A stretch of DNA of 59,958 nt from Candidatus Copromonas faecavium (nom. illeg.) (GTDB lineage Bacteria; Bacillota; Clostridia; Lachnospirales; Lachnospiraceae). The stretch spans positions 1-59,958 of the forward strand of contig DVGC01000034.1 of NCBI GenBank assembly GCA_018712915.1, in the 5' to 3' direction. Shown here in pieces: positions 24,197 to 32,374 of the stretch. The notes beneath the pieces are model-generated. The model saw only the letters and a program-made list of their open reading frames with translations. It was not told where the DNA came from and made no database searches. The position numbers and the translations under genes were made by a program. Numbering within the stretch: position 1 is the first letter of the stretch; every line of letters starts with the position of its first letter.

Positions 24197-25255
24197 TTAT
24201 TTTCGCGTCCCATCAGCCGCACGGCTGTCGATGATCGTCCCCATCAACCAGGCCATGTCGTTCATTTCCTCCTCCATATAGGCCTTTCCCTCCTCATCCA
24301 GATAGGCGGCAAATAAGGCGCCGAATACCAGAGACTCATCCCTCTTATGGCTCTGGGGGATTCCCGTCAGTTCCAGGATAAAATACTCCCTGTGACGGAG
24401 AATGCTCGGATATTGATAATCCTTCCGATCCTGAGCGGAACGCAGATATAAAAAGGCGCCGAATCCATCCAGAATCCCTTCCGGACTGGAAACATACAAT
24501 GTCCGCTCTGCGTCATTCAGCTCATAGCGTACCGGATAACTGCCCCCTGCTCCATCTGAGAGTTCCTGATAAGCTCCCCGCTCCGGACAGTATACAAAAT
24601 GCCAGTCACCGTCCACGAAAGCCTTAAGCCAGCCGCCGGGCAGCCGGTTTAACTTCTCTTCCAGCGCTTTCTCCTCACCGGCAGAAAGCGTTATGGTTTC
24701 CCCCTGTTCATTCCAGACCCTTACATCATAGGACGGATCCGGCTGCCCCAGGCTGTTATAATAATGGATTCCCTCATATCGGTTGGATAAAAGCCTGCCG
24801 TCCGGCAGAAACCAGTATTCCCTGCCTCCTATGGTCTTTGAGCTCTCCTGATTTAAAATTCCCTCCGGCGAAAACCAGTACCAGTCCCCTCCGTCTTCAA
24901 ACCAGCCGATCACCGCATTTCCTGCAGAATCATAATAATGCCACTGGCCGCTTTCCCCGTCCCCGTAGCACTTCCAGCCCTCCGTCAGTCTGCCGTCCGG
25001 CTCGAAATGATACCGGATGTTGCTGATCTCCTGCCAGCCGGTAGCCATTCGCTCATCCGGTCCGAAATAATACCACTCTCCGTCAATATCTTCCCAGCTT
25101 CCCCTGGCCATGCTGCCGTTGGCCCTCTGATAGCTCCATCCGCCGTCGCCCAAATCCATCCAGGTTCCATCTGCTCCAAAGCAAAGGCAGATGTTTCCCA
25201 ATGATAACGCCGCTGCCAGAATCCATGTTTTCCAATACCTTTTTTTCATCCCCAT
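24197..25255 (-). CDS. Secreted protein with cell-wall-binding repeats and an unknown C-terminal domain
   Basis: A 352-residue exported protein. Signal peptide (residues 1-27, ends FGADG), then about six cell-wall/choline-binding type repeats (residues 28-150), each with GW and aromatic pairs such as GEWYYFGPDERMATGW and GDWYWFSPEG. The remaining ~200 residues (SYDVRVWNEQGETITLSAGEEK onward) form a domain I do not recognise; it resembles no common hydrolase. These repeats anchor proteins to wall polymers. AGGAGAGGGAA precedes the ATG. The leader contains a 21-bp tandem array. Monocistronic. Confidence 0.85.
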   Translation of the reverse strand: MGMKKRYWKTWILAAALSLGNICLCFGADGTWMDLGDGGWSYQRANGSMARGSWEDIDGEWYYFGPDERMATGWQEISNIRYHFEPDGRLTEGWKCYGDGESGQWHYYDSAGNAVIGWFEDGGDWYWFSPEGILNQESSKTIGGREYWFLPDGRLLSNRYEGIHYYNSLGQPDPSYDVRVWNEQGETITLSAGEEKALEEKLNRLPGGWLKAFVDGDWHFVYCPERGAYQELSDGAGGSYPVRYELNDAERTLYVSSPEGILDGFGAFLYLRSAQDRKDYQYPSILRHREYFILELTGIPQSHKRDESLVFGALFAAYLDEEGKAYMEEEMNDMAWLMGTIIDSRAADGTRK

Positions 25256-25284
25256 TTCCCTCTCCTTCTTTATCTGTCCCGGAG

Positions 25285-25408
25285 CATCTGCTTTGCATCC
25301 TGGACCATCTGTTTCACACCCTGAACCGTTTGTGTCCTCTCCCGGCTGCTTATGTCCCCTGCAAGGCCGTTTATATCCTCCCCTGACCCGCTTCTCTCAC
25401 ATCTCCGC
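25285..25408. repeat. 21-bp tandem array, about 6 copies
   Basis: Units start at 25285, 25306, 25327 (19 bp), 25346, 25367 and 25388, with a C-rich consensus resembling CCGTTTATATCCTCCCCTGAC. Copies are strongly diverged. It lies 30-150 bp upstream of the wall-binding protein gene. Confidence 0.65.
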
Positions 25409-25563
25409 CCCTCATTCCTTCTCTTTTCAGTATAGCACAGCCGTATTTCATGCCACAACCATTCCCGGGCAATCGTAAGTATTCGTAAGCATTTCCGGAA
25501 TTTTGCCGCACCTTTTCCGTCCATCTAAGCATGCGGAATCCTCCGAACCAGACCTTGCTCCTC

Positions 25564-25592
25564 TGTACATTTTTATATGAATCAGCTATAAT
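25564..25592 (+). promoter_or_regulatory. Promoter of the small membrane protein gene
   Basis: TGTACA (25564-25569), 17-bp spacer, perfect TATAAT (25587-25592), 49 bp upstream of the start codon. Confidence 0.65.
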
Positions 25593-25641
25593 AAAGGAAA
25601 ACACGGAACCGTACTTTCCCCGTTTTAAAAAGGAGGCGCCC

Positions 25642-25848
25642 ATGAAACGAGTGCTCGCATGGATCGGCATCTTTGTGATTGCCGCCCTGTTTCTGCTTCT
25701 TATTATCCTGACGGCCACAGGAGCAGAGGCCAACACCATTATGGCTGTTTTGTTCTGCCTGATTATTTTCCCGGTGATCCTTTATGGATGTATTCTTTTC
25801 TACCGGGTCACAAAAAAAGATGAAAAAAAGGACGGCAAAGAATCCTGA
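25642..25848 (+). CDS. Small two-helix membrane protein
   Basis: A 68-residue protein with two predicted membrane segments (about residues 4-26 and 32-55) and a Lys/Asp-rich C-terminal tail (KKDEKKDGKES), which should face the cytosol. AAGGAGG sits 7 bp before the ATG and it has its own promoter and terminator. I do not recognise a family. The stop codon lies inside the terminator hairpin shared with the convergent purA. Confidence 0.72.
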   Translation: MKRVLAWIGIFVIAALFLLLIILTATGAEANTIMAVLFCLIIFPVILYGCILFYRVTKKDEKKDGKES

Positions 25849-25861
25849 TTCTCTGTCGTCC
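25830..25861. terminator. Bidirectional terminator between the small membrane gene and purA
   Basis: A 32-nt hairpin starting GGACGGCAAAGAAT and ending ATTCTCTGTCGTCC (14-bp arms, two mismatches, 4-nt loop). A-rich sequence lies before it and TTTTCT after, so it can work in both directions for the convergent genes. Confidence 0.82.
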
Positions 25862-25888
25862 TTTTCTCTATTTTTAATACCTTTTCCG

Positions 25889-27169
25889 CTACTTTCTGAT
25901 GATGATCTCGTCCCGTCCCGGTCCATTGGATACCATGGTAACCGGTACTCCGATTTCTTCCTCGATCGCTTCAATGTATTTTTTACAGTTTTCCGGAAGC
26001 TCCTCATAATTGCGGATTCCCCGGATATCGCACTTCCAACCGGGAAGTTTCTTGTAAACGGGTTTTGCCTTCTCAAGAAGGTGAGTCGTCGGAAAATCTT
26101 TTGTAACCTTTCCATCGATCTCATAACCTACGCAGATCGGAAGCTCCTCCAGATAGCCCAGCACATCCAGAACCGTCAGAACCACTTCCGTAGCGCCCTG
26201 AACCCGGCAGCCATATCTGGTTGCCACTGCATCAAACCATCCCATCCGTCTGGGACGTCCGGTGGTCGCTCCAAATTCTCCGCCGTCACCGCCGCGCTTT
26301 CTTAATTCGTCAGCCTCCTCGCCGAAGATTTCGCTGACGAAGGCTCCTGCTCCTACGGCACTGGAATAAGCCTTTACAACTGCTGTAATGTTTTTAATCT
26401 CGTAAGGCGGAATTCCCGCTCCGATGGCACCGTATGCAGCCAGAGTGGAGGAGGAAGTAACCATGGGGTAAATTCCATGATCCGGATCCTTCAAAGAACC
26501 AAGCTGACCCTCCAGCAGGATGTTCTTTCCTTCCTTGATTGCCTCATCCAGGTACTTGGAAACATCGCATACATAAGGCTCGACAATTTCCTTATACTCC
26601 ATCAGAGTCTGGAATACTTCCTTGGGATCCAGCAACGGCTGATGGTACAGATGCTCCAGCATCACATTCTTTAAGGTGCAGACATTCTCCACCTTTTCCA
26701 TCAGTTCCTTCTCATCTCCGAACAGTTCACTGACCTGGAAACCAATTTTTGCGTATTTATCTGAATAGAACGGAGCAATCCCGGATTTGGTGGATCCGAA
26801 GGATTTCCCTGCAAGACGGGCTTCCTCATACGTATCAAATAAAATATGATACGGCATCATGATCTGAGCCCGGTCGGAAACCAGAATCTTCGGAGCAGGA
26901 ACTCCCTTTTTCGTCAGTTCCTCAATTTCCTCCTTCAAAAACGGGATATTCAGGGCCACCCCGTTGCCGATGATGCTTGTGGTATGCTGATAAAAAACAC
27001 CGGACGGAAGCAGGTGAAGGGCGAACTTGCCGTAATTATTGATAATTGTATGACCGGCATTGCTTCCTCCCTGGAAACGGATAATGATATCGGATTCCTT
27101 GGCAAGCATATCCGTAATCTTTCCCTTTCCCTCGTCACCCCAGTTGGCGCCTACGATTGCTCTAACCAT
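25889..27169 (-). CDS. purA: Adenylosuccinate synthase
   Basis: A 426-residue enzyme that joins IMP and aspartate using GTP, the first step from IMP to AMP. The N-terminal P-loop GANWGDEGKGK and catalytic Asp, the NAGHTI motif, and TTGRPRRMGWFD are typical; length is normal. The ATG at 27167-27169 is preceded by AAAGGAGG; the longer upstream frame has none. It follows purB by 224 bp on the same strand and has a possible promoter in that gap, so it may be partly independent of the purC-purF-purB unit. Confidence 0.98.
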   Translation of the reverse strand: MVRAIVGANWGDEGKGKITDMLAKESDIIIRFQGGSNAGHTIINNYGKFALHLLPSGVFYQHTTSIIGNGVALNIPFLKEEIEELTKKGVPAPKILVSDRAQIMMPYHILFDTYEEARLAGKSFGSTKSGIAPFYSDKYAKIGFQVSELFGDEKELMEKVENVCTLKNVMLEHLYHQPLLDPKEVFQTLMEYKEIVEPYVCDVSKYLDEAIKEGKNILLEGQLGSLKDPDHGIYPMVTSSSTLAAYGAIGAGIPPYEIKNITAVVKAYSSAVGAGAFVSEIFGEEADELRKRGGDGGEFGATTGRPRRMGWFDAVATRYGCRVQGATEVVLTVLDVLGYLEELPICVGYEIDGKVTKDFPTTHLLEKAKPVYKKLPGWKCDIRGIRNYEELPENCKKYIEAIEEEIGVPVTMVSNGPGRDEIIIRK

Positions 27170-27297
27170 TCTTAATATCCTCCTTTGGATCTTCGCTGTA
27201 TTGATTCTCAAGAAAACGCCGCTTCAGCCCTTTCTTTACAGCTATCGTCATCCATGCGGCAGCGTTCAGACCGTCTGCCAAAACAACACACTGCTCT

Positions 27298-27326
27298 AGT
27301 GTACAACAAATATGCCCATAAGTAAA
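27298..27326 (-). promoter_or_regulatory. Possible internal promoter for purA
   Basis: TTTACT (27321-27326), 17-bp spacer, TACACT (27298-27303) on the minus strand, about 130 bp upstream of purA and downstream of purB. Confidence 0.5.
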
Positions 27327-27393
27327 GAACATCTTTGCCGTACACCAGATCAATCTTCACATTCCCGGACACATGCTGCCGCCATACGGAAAA

Positions 27394-28824
27394 TTATACG
27401 TTGATTTCCGCCTTCAGGCCGAGAATTTCCTCATTTTCCTTTAAAATCGGACGAATGACCTCATTTAAGAACTCTTCCACCTGCTGCGGTGCCCGGCCCA
27501 CGTATCTCATGGGATCCATGGTCTTCTGCAGCTCTTCCAGAGAAAGATTAAAGGACGGATCGGCTGCGATCAGTTCCAGAAGGTTGTTGTCTTTTCCTTC
27601 CACCTTGACATTCCTTCCTGCTTCCATGGAAAGTTCCCGAATCCGCTCATGAAGCTCCTGCCGATCGCCTCCGGCCTTTACGGCATCCATCATAATGTTC
27701 TCCGTGGCCATAAAGGGAAGCTCGGACATCAGCCGCTTCTCAATCACCTTGGGATATACCACCAGGCCGTCCACCACATTCAGATAGAGGTCCAGAATGC
27801 CGTCAACCGCCAGGAAACCTTCCGGAATGGAAAGCCGCTTGTTGGCCGAATCATCCAGAGTCCGCTCAAACCACTGGGTAGAAGCCACCAGCATGGGGTT
27901 CATCATATCAGACATTACATAATTGGCCAGAGAAGCCATTCTCTCGCTTCTCATGGGATTTCTCTTATATGCCATAGCTGAAGAACCAATCTGATTCTTC
28001 TCAAAGGGCTCCTCCACCTCTTTTAAGTGCTGCAGAAGGCGGATATCGTTGGAGAATTTATGCACACTCTGGGCAATTCCTGCCAGCACGCCAAGAACAC
28101 GGCTGTCAATTTTTCTGGAATAAGTCTGCCCGGACACGGGGTAGCACTCCTTAAAGCCCATCTTTTCCGCAATCATCTGATCCGCCTTCCGGCATTTCTC
28201 ATGATCGCCGTCAAACAGCTCCAGGAAGCTGGCCTGAGTTCCCGTGGTTCCCTTGGAGCCCAGCAGCTTCATGGAACCGATAACATGGTCCAGATCCTCC
28301 AGATCCAATGTCAGATCCAGAAGCCACAGCGTGGCACGTTTGCCGACCGTTGTCGGCTGAGCCGGCTGAAAATGGGTGAAGGCCAGAGTCGGCTGGTTTT
28401 TATATTTGTCTGCAAATGACGCCAGCTCGCTCATCACATTCAGGAGCTTTTTTCTCACCAGCTGCAAAGCTTCCGTCATCAGGATCAGATCCGTGTTATC
28501 GCCCACATAGCAGGAGGTGGCTCCCAGATGGATGATTCCCTTCGCCTTGGGACACTGAAGGCCATAGGCATATACATGGGACATTACGTCATGGCGCACT
28601 AACTTCTCCCGCTCTTTCGCAGCTTCAAAGTTAATATCGTCCTGATGAGCCTTTAACTCCTCAATCTGCTCATCCGCAATCGGAAGCCCCAGCTCCTTTT
28701 CTGTTTCTGCGAGGGCAATCCACAGCTTTCTCCAGGTTTTGAATTTCTTTTCCGGAGAAAAAATGTACTGCATTTCCTTGCTTGCATACCTCTCAGAGAG
28801 AGGGCTCTGGTATCTGTCGTACAT
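27394..28824 (-). CDS. purB: Adenylosuccinate lyase
   Basis: A 476-residue fumarase/aspartase-superfamily lyase acting twice in purine synthesis: SAICAR to AICAR, and adenylosuccinate to AMP, both releasing fumarate. The signature loop GSSAMAYKRNP is complete, and TGTQASFLELF and the His-containing HLGATSCYVGDNTD are present. Chosen start ATG 28822-28824 (MYDRYQSPL) with AGAGGA upstream. It lies 36 bp after purF and is part of the purC-purF-purB operon. Confidence 0.97.
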   Translation of the reverse strand: MYDRYQSPLSERYASKEMQYIFSPEKKFKTWRKLWIALAETEKELGLPIADEQIEELKAHQDDINFEAAKEREKLVRHDVMSHVYAYGLQCPKAKGIIHLGATSCYVGDNTDLILMTEALQLVRKKLLNVMSELASFADKYKNQPTLAFTHFQPAQPTTVGKRATLWLLDLTLDLEDLDHVIGSMKLLGSKGTTGTQASFLELFDGDHEKCRKADQMIAEKMGFKECYPVSGQTYSRKIDSRVLGVLAGIAQSVHKFSNDIRLLQHLKEVEEPFEKNQIGSSAMAYKRNPMRSERMASLANYVMSDMMNPMLVASTQWFERTLDDSANKRLSIPEGFLAVDGILDLYLNVVDGLVVYPKVIEKRLMSELPFMATENIMMDAVKAGGDRQELHERIRELSMEAGRNVKVEGKDNNLLELIAADPSFNLSLEELQKTMDPMRYVGRAPQQVEEFLNEVIRPILKENEEILGLKAEINV

Positions 28825-28860
28825 GGCAATCCTCTTTCCCGGCGGTTTCCGCCTCAAATC

Positions 28861-30297
28861 TTATTTTTCATAGCTTCCCCGGATATCCTCGCTGGGCGGA
28901 TCCAGCGGATAGTCCCCGGTAAAGCAGGCCGTGCACACCGGCAGCATGCCCGCCATCTCTTTTAACCGTTCCACCTTCAGGTAGGACAGGGAGTCGGCTC
29001 CGATGATACTGCAGATTTCTTCCACCGTCCTGTTCCAGGCAATCAGCTGATCACTGGAAGGAATATCCGTTCCAAAATAGCAGGGATATAAAAAGGGCGG
29101 TGCGCTCACCTTTACATGAACCTCCCTGGCCCCCGCCTCCCGCAGCATATTCACGATCAGATTGCTGGTGGTTCCGCGGACGATGGAGTCGTCAATCATA
29201 ATCACCCGTTTCCCATTTACTGCCTCTTTCAGCACATTCAGCTTTACCCGAACCGCCGATTCCCGGCTGCTCTGCTTCGGCTTAATAAAGGTACGGCCCA
29301 CATAGGAGTTTTTCACGAAGGCCATACTGTAAGGGATTCCTGATTCCATGGAGTAACCCAAAGCGGCAGCATTTCCCGATTCCGGAACGCCGACCACAAT
29401 ATCTGCATCCACGGGAGAATCCTTGGCCAGACACCGGCCCGCGTAGATCCTGGAATGGTACACGCCGACTCCGTCAAACACGCTGTCCGGGCGGGCAAAA
29501 TAGATGTATTCAAACACACACCGCGCCTCCGGCCGTCCGTTGGAAAAAATATGGCTGGATTCAATCCCGTTCTCCGTAATGGTCACAATCTCACCAGGAC
29601 GAACGTCCCGTATAAATTCTGCTCCCACCGTATCCAGGGCGCAGGTTTCCGATGCCAGAATATAAGCGTTGTCCCGTTTTCCAATGCACAACGGCTTAAA
29701 TCCCTGGGGATCCCTGACACCAATCAGCTTTCTCGGACTGGCAATTACCAGCGAATAGGCGCCCACAATCTTTTTCATGGCGTTAGCCACCGCCTCCTCG
29801 GCGGTTTTCGTTTTGACCCGTTCTCTGGCAATATGGTAGGCAATCACCTCAGAATCGATGGTGGTCTGAAAAATAGCGCCGTCATAAGCCAGCTCTCGCC
29901 TCAGAGCAGGCGCATTCACCAGGTTTCCGTTATGAGCCAGCGCCAGCGTTCCTTTTACATAGTGAAGCACCAGCGGCTGCGCGTTTTCCCTCGTGCTGCT
30001 GCCGGCGGTGGAGTAGCGCACATGGCCGACTCCGATGTTCCCCTTTAACCGTTCGATTGCTTCGTGAGTGAACACCTCATTGCAAAGCCCCATTCCCTTG
30101 CAGGCATTCATTCCCTCCGGCCCGCTGGTATCGCTGACTGCGATGCCGCAGCTTTCCTGTCCCCGGTGCTGCAGCGCAAACAGGCCGTAATAAATCGTGG
30201 GAGCCACGTCGTTTCCATCCAAATCATACATTCCGAAAACGCCGCACTCCTCATGCAGCTTGTCCCTCCCCAAGTCCAAAGCAGGCATGTCATTCAT
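28861..30297 (-). CDS. purF: Amidophosphoribosyltransferase (PurF), Fe-S type
   Basis: A 478-residue enzyme that makes 5-phosphoribosylamine from PRPP and glutamine, the first committed step of purine synthesis. After a ~17-residue propeptide, the N-terminal nucleophile glutaminase begins CGVFGMYD; the phosphoribosyltransferase part has VIMIDDSIVRGTT. Cysteines in ARCVFEYIYFARPDS, YPCYFG and VCTACFTGD match the 4Fe-4S ligands of the Bacillus type. The start lies 3 bp after the purC stop, so translation is probably coupled; the ribosome site is inside the end of purC. An ATG three codons later is also possible. Confidence 0.97.
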   Translation of the reverse strand: MNDMPALDLGRDKLHEECGVFGMYDLDGNDVAPTIYYGLFALQHRGQESCGIAVSDTSGPEGMNACKGMGLCNEVFTHEAIERLKGNIGVGHVRYSTAGSSTRENAQPLVLHYVKGTLALAHNGNLVNAPALRRELAYDGAIFQTTIDSEVIAYHIARERVKTKTAEEAVANAMKKIVGAYSLVIASPRKLIGVRDPQGFKPLCIGKRDNAYILASETCALDTVGAEFIRDVRPGEIVTITENGIESSHIFSNGRPEARCVFEYIYFARPDSVFDGVGVYHSRIYAGRCLAKDSPVDADIVVGVPESGNAAALGYSMESGIPYSMAFVKNSYVGRTFIKPKQSSRESAVRVKLNVLKEAVNGKRVIMIDDSIVRGTTSNLIVNMLREAGAREVHVKVSAPPFLYPCYFGTDIPSSDQLIAWNRTVEEICSIIGADSLSYLKVERLKEMAGMLPVCTACFTGDYPLDPPSEDIRGSYEK

Positions 30298-30300
30298 TTT

Positions 30301-31017
30301 TTATTTTCTGTCCTCGATTCCAAGTCTTCTGAATACTTCGTTGTATGCGTCCTCTACGTTGCCCATGTCTCTTCTGAAACGATCCTTATCCAGCTTCTCA
30401 TGGGTTTCCTTATCCCAGAGACGGCAGGTGTCCGGAGAAACCTCATCGGCCAGGATTACCTGTCCTTTATAGCGTCCGAACTCGATCTTGAAATCCACCA
30501 GATCGATTCCCAGGCTGTCGAAATATTTCTTCATGATTTCATTTACCTGGAATGCATATTTCTCGATGGTATCGATCTCTTCCTCTGTTGCCAGATCCAG
30601 TGCCAGGGCATAGTAACGGTTGATAAACGGATCATGAAGATCATCATTCTTATAGCTGAATTCCAGAGTCGGACGTTTTAATACGATTCCCTCTTCTACA
30701 CCCATCTTCTTTGCAAAGCTGCCAGCTGTGATGTTGCGGATAATCACCTCAAGAGGAATAATTTCCACCTTCTTTACAGCAGTCTCTCTGTCAGACAGCT
30801 CTTCAATGTAATGGGTCGGGATTCCGTCTTTCTCAAACAGTTTGAAAATGTGGTTGGTCATCCGGTTATTGATGGCGCCCTTTCCCACAATGGTGCCCTT
30901 CTTCTGGCCGTCAAAGGCGGTGGCGTCATCCTTATAATCTACGATTAATACATCCGGATCCTCCGTCGTATAAACCTTCTTTGCTTTTCCTTCGTACAGC
31001 ATTTCCACTTTCTTCAT
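30301..31017 (-). CDS. purC: SAICAR synthase
   Basis: A 238-residue enzyme joining CAIR and aspartate with ATP to form SAICAR. The N-terminus MKKVEMLYEGKAKKVY, the signature EIIPLEVIIRNITAGS and EFSYKNDDLHDPFIN are typical. AGGAAGG precedes ATG 31015-31017; a frame extending 13 codons further has no site. It is the first gene of the purC-purF-purB(-purA) unit and has its own promoter and a structured leader. Confidence 0.98.
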   Translation of the reverse strand: MKKVEMLYEGKAKKVYTTEDPDVLIVDYKDDATAFDGQKKGTIVGKGAINNRMTNHIFKLFEKDGIPTHYIEELSDRETAVKKVEIIPLEVIIRNITAGSFAKKMGVEEGIVLKRPTLEFSYKNDDLHDPFINRYYALALDLATEEEIDTIEKYAFQVNEIMKKYFDSLGIDLVDFKIEFGRYKGQVILADEVSPDTCRLWDKETHEKLDKDRFRRDMGNVEDAYNEVFRRLGIEDRK

Positions 31018-31048
31018 CGCTTCGACCTTCCTTTTCATATGTTGTGGG

Positions 31049-31072
31049 GTCCGCATGCTGCGGACATGTCCG
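31049..31072 (-). other. Mutually exclusive hairpins in the purC leader
   Basis: GTCCGCA-TGC-TGCGGAC (31049-31065) is a perfect 7-bp hairpin. It shares bases with the self-complementary CGGACATGTCCG (31061-31072), so only one can form. It lies about 30 bases upstream of the purC start. No T-tract is present and it does not match the purine riboswitch consensus. Confidence 0.5.
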
Positions 31073-31106
31073 TTCTATTCAGACGGCCCATGGCAGTCCA
31101 GAAAAA

Positions 31107-31135
31107 ATTATAAGACATGGGCTGTGGAAAATCAA
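31107..31135 (-). promoter_or_regulatory. Promoter of the purC operon
   Basis: TTGATT (31130-31135), 17-bp spacer, perfect TATAAT (31107-31112) on the minus strand, with a leader of about 80 nt. Confidence 0.78.
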
Positions 31136-31264
31136 GGAAAACTTCCATTGGCCTCTGTCCGTACCTATTTCTTTCTTCCTTTGTTTCCCTTTTCCTGCTG
31201 CTCTGCCGTCCGGTTTCCGTCTGATTTTTATTTCTCAGCCTTTTGATTCCGGAAGCCTTCTTGT

Positions 31265-31573
31265 TTATTCGTCCTCTTTTGTCTTCTCATGAAACCAGAA
31301 GATGGTTCCGCTCCCCTTCTCAATTCCAACGCCGAAAACCTCATCGTCCGAATGGTTCCCCTCTCCTTGGCTTCCTTTCTCCTCTGTTCTGATCCGGTAT
31401 TCTTCCTCTCTCGTATGGCTTTTCACATAGGCCACTGCAAACCAGAGCACTTCGAGCAAAAATAAAACTCTTACTCCCCAAATGGCCAGCCTCCGGCACA
31501 TGTTTCTTCTGTATCCATGCCGCCATGGGTGAGACGGCCTGTATACATAGCGAATCTTCCTCCCTCCTTTCAT
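31265..31573 (-). CDS. Hypothetical single-pass membrane protein
   Basis: A 102-residue open frame upstream of the purC promoter. A very basic N-terminus (KGGRKIRYVYRPSHPWRHGYRR) precedes one membrane helix (about residues 29-50) and an acidic, charged C-terminal part. The positive-inside rule puts the N-terminus in the cytosol. I do not recognise it. The start is uncertain: a strong AAGGAGGGAGG lies just inside the frame rather than before the ATG, so the true start may differ or the frame may not be translated. Confidence 0.45.
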   Translation of the reverse strand: MKGGRKIRYVYRPSHPWRHGYRRNMCRRLAIWGVRVLFLLEVLWFAVAYVKSHTREEEYRIRTEEKGSQGEGNHSDDEVFGVGIEKGSGTIFWFHEKTKEDE

Positions 31574-31716
31574 TCCAAACCGGTCATCTGTCTTGCTGTC
31601 TTACTTCCATTATAAAAAAACGACGGAAAATGTAAAGAGCCAGTTTTCCTTCTCCGCCGCACAAGCCCTTTAAGCCATGTTTCCATCACAAAAAATATTT
31701 GATGACAGCCTTCCAT

Positions 31717-31759
31717 TTAAAAAAGCGCCATGCAGCTCTCCATAAAACTGCACAGCGCT
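31717..31759 (-). terminator. Terminator of the LEA-like lipoprotein gene
   Basis: Arms 31748-31759 and 31724-31735 pair over 12 bp on the minus strand (two G.T pairs), loop 12 nt, followed by six T. It is 42 bp past the stop codon. Confidence 0.85.
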
Positions 31760-31800
31760 CCCGCCTGTTCTGTTCCTTATTGATTTCCTGAACCCTGTAT

Positions 31801-32166
31801 TTACGCTCCGCTTCCCGTTCCATCAGAAGCAGACGTTCCGGTCATATCGCCTTCCATTCCATCCTTTACGTCCTTCACGCCTTGTTCCACATCGTTCTTT
31901 ACATTCTCAGCACCGTCTTTTACATCCTCTCCGGCATCCCTCATGCCGTCTCCGACATCATCCACCATCTCCTCCAGAACACCGCCGGTCTCATCCCTGG
32001 AATCCGTGGCTGATGTATCTCTGACAGAAGATGATGTGCCCTGAGAAGCGCTTCCCTGAGAACCCGTTCCTTCCACATTATTGGAATCGTTGCTGCCGCA
32101 GGCTGTTACAAAACACAGGAGGACAGCCAGAGTCGTACATAATACAATCCGTTTGATTTTTTCCAT
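31801..32166 (-). CDS. Small lipoprotein with amphipathic repeats
   Basis: A 121-residue lipoprotein: signal peptide with lipobox VTAC (C23), a Ser/Gly/Thr-rich linker, then residues about 62-105 of repeated amphipathic 11-residue-like segments (VDDVGDGMRDAGEDVKDGAENV) rich in Asp, Val, Lys. This pattern resembles YtxH/LEA-like stress proteins and apolipoprotein-type helices, which are often involved in desiccation or envelope stress; function here is inferred. Its ribosome binding site (AAAGGAG) is enclosed in a 13-bp hairpin. It is monocistronic with a strong terminator. Confidence 0.82.
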   Translation of the reverse strand: MEKIKRIVLCTTLAVLLCFVTACGSNDSNNVEGTGSQGSASQGTSSSVRDTSATDSRDETGGVLEEMVDDVGDGMRDAGEDVKDGAENVKNDVEQGVKDVKDGMEGDMTGTSASDGTGSGA

Positions 32167-32169
32167 AAA

Positions 32170-32217
32170 AATAATCTCCTTTCTAAGGCTAGTATGCGCT
32201 CTAAAAAGGAGATTATT
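32170..32217 (-). promoter_or_regulatory. Hairpin sequestering the ribosome binding site of the lipoprotein gene
   Basis: AATAATCTCCTTT (32170-32182) and AAAGGAGATTATT (32205-32217) are a perfect 13-bp inverted repeat with a 22-nt loop. In the minus-strand mRNA the 5' arm reads AATAATCTCCTTT and the 3' arm is AAAGGAGATTATT, which contains the Shine-Dalgarno sequence and ends 3 nt before the ATG (32164-32166). Formation of the stem would block translation. It could equally be a DNA operator. Confidence 0.7.
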
Positions 32218-32374
32218 ACGGAAGATTTTGTCTTGATAAAATTTTAAAAAAATCAGCTTTCAGCCGAAGCCGGTGTTCTTCCTTCCATCGAAAAACCTGA
32301 TTTCCGAACATGGAAAGCGAACCGCTTTTCATGGCGTGTCTACTCAGGTTCCGGAAATTTCCCGGCCGGCTGCT

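Larger units (their letters stand above)
25256..25641. other. 386-bp spacer with 21-bp repeats and a divergent promoter
   Basis: Holds the 21-bp repeat array (25285-25408) in the leader of the wall-binding gene, and the plus-strand promoter at 25564-25592. An 84-codon minus-strand frame over the array reads as heptad-like repeats but has no ribosome binding site, so I do not call a gene. Confidence 0.6.

Noticed and set aside
25270-25524. 84-codon minus-strand frame upstream of the wall-binding protein gene
   Set aside because: No ribosome binding site. The C-terminal heptad look comes from the 21-bp repeats.
31018-31135. Purine riboswitch in the purC leader
   Set aside because: The conserved loop-loop sequences of the purine riboswitch are absent; only two short hairpins are seen.
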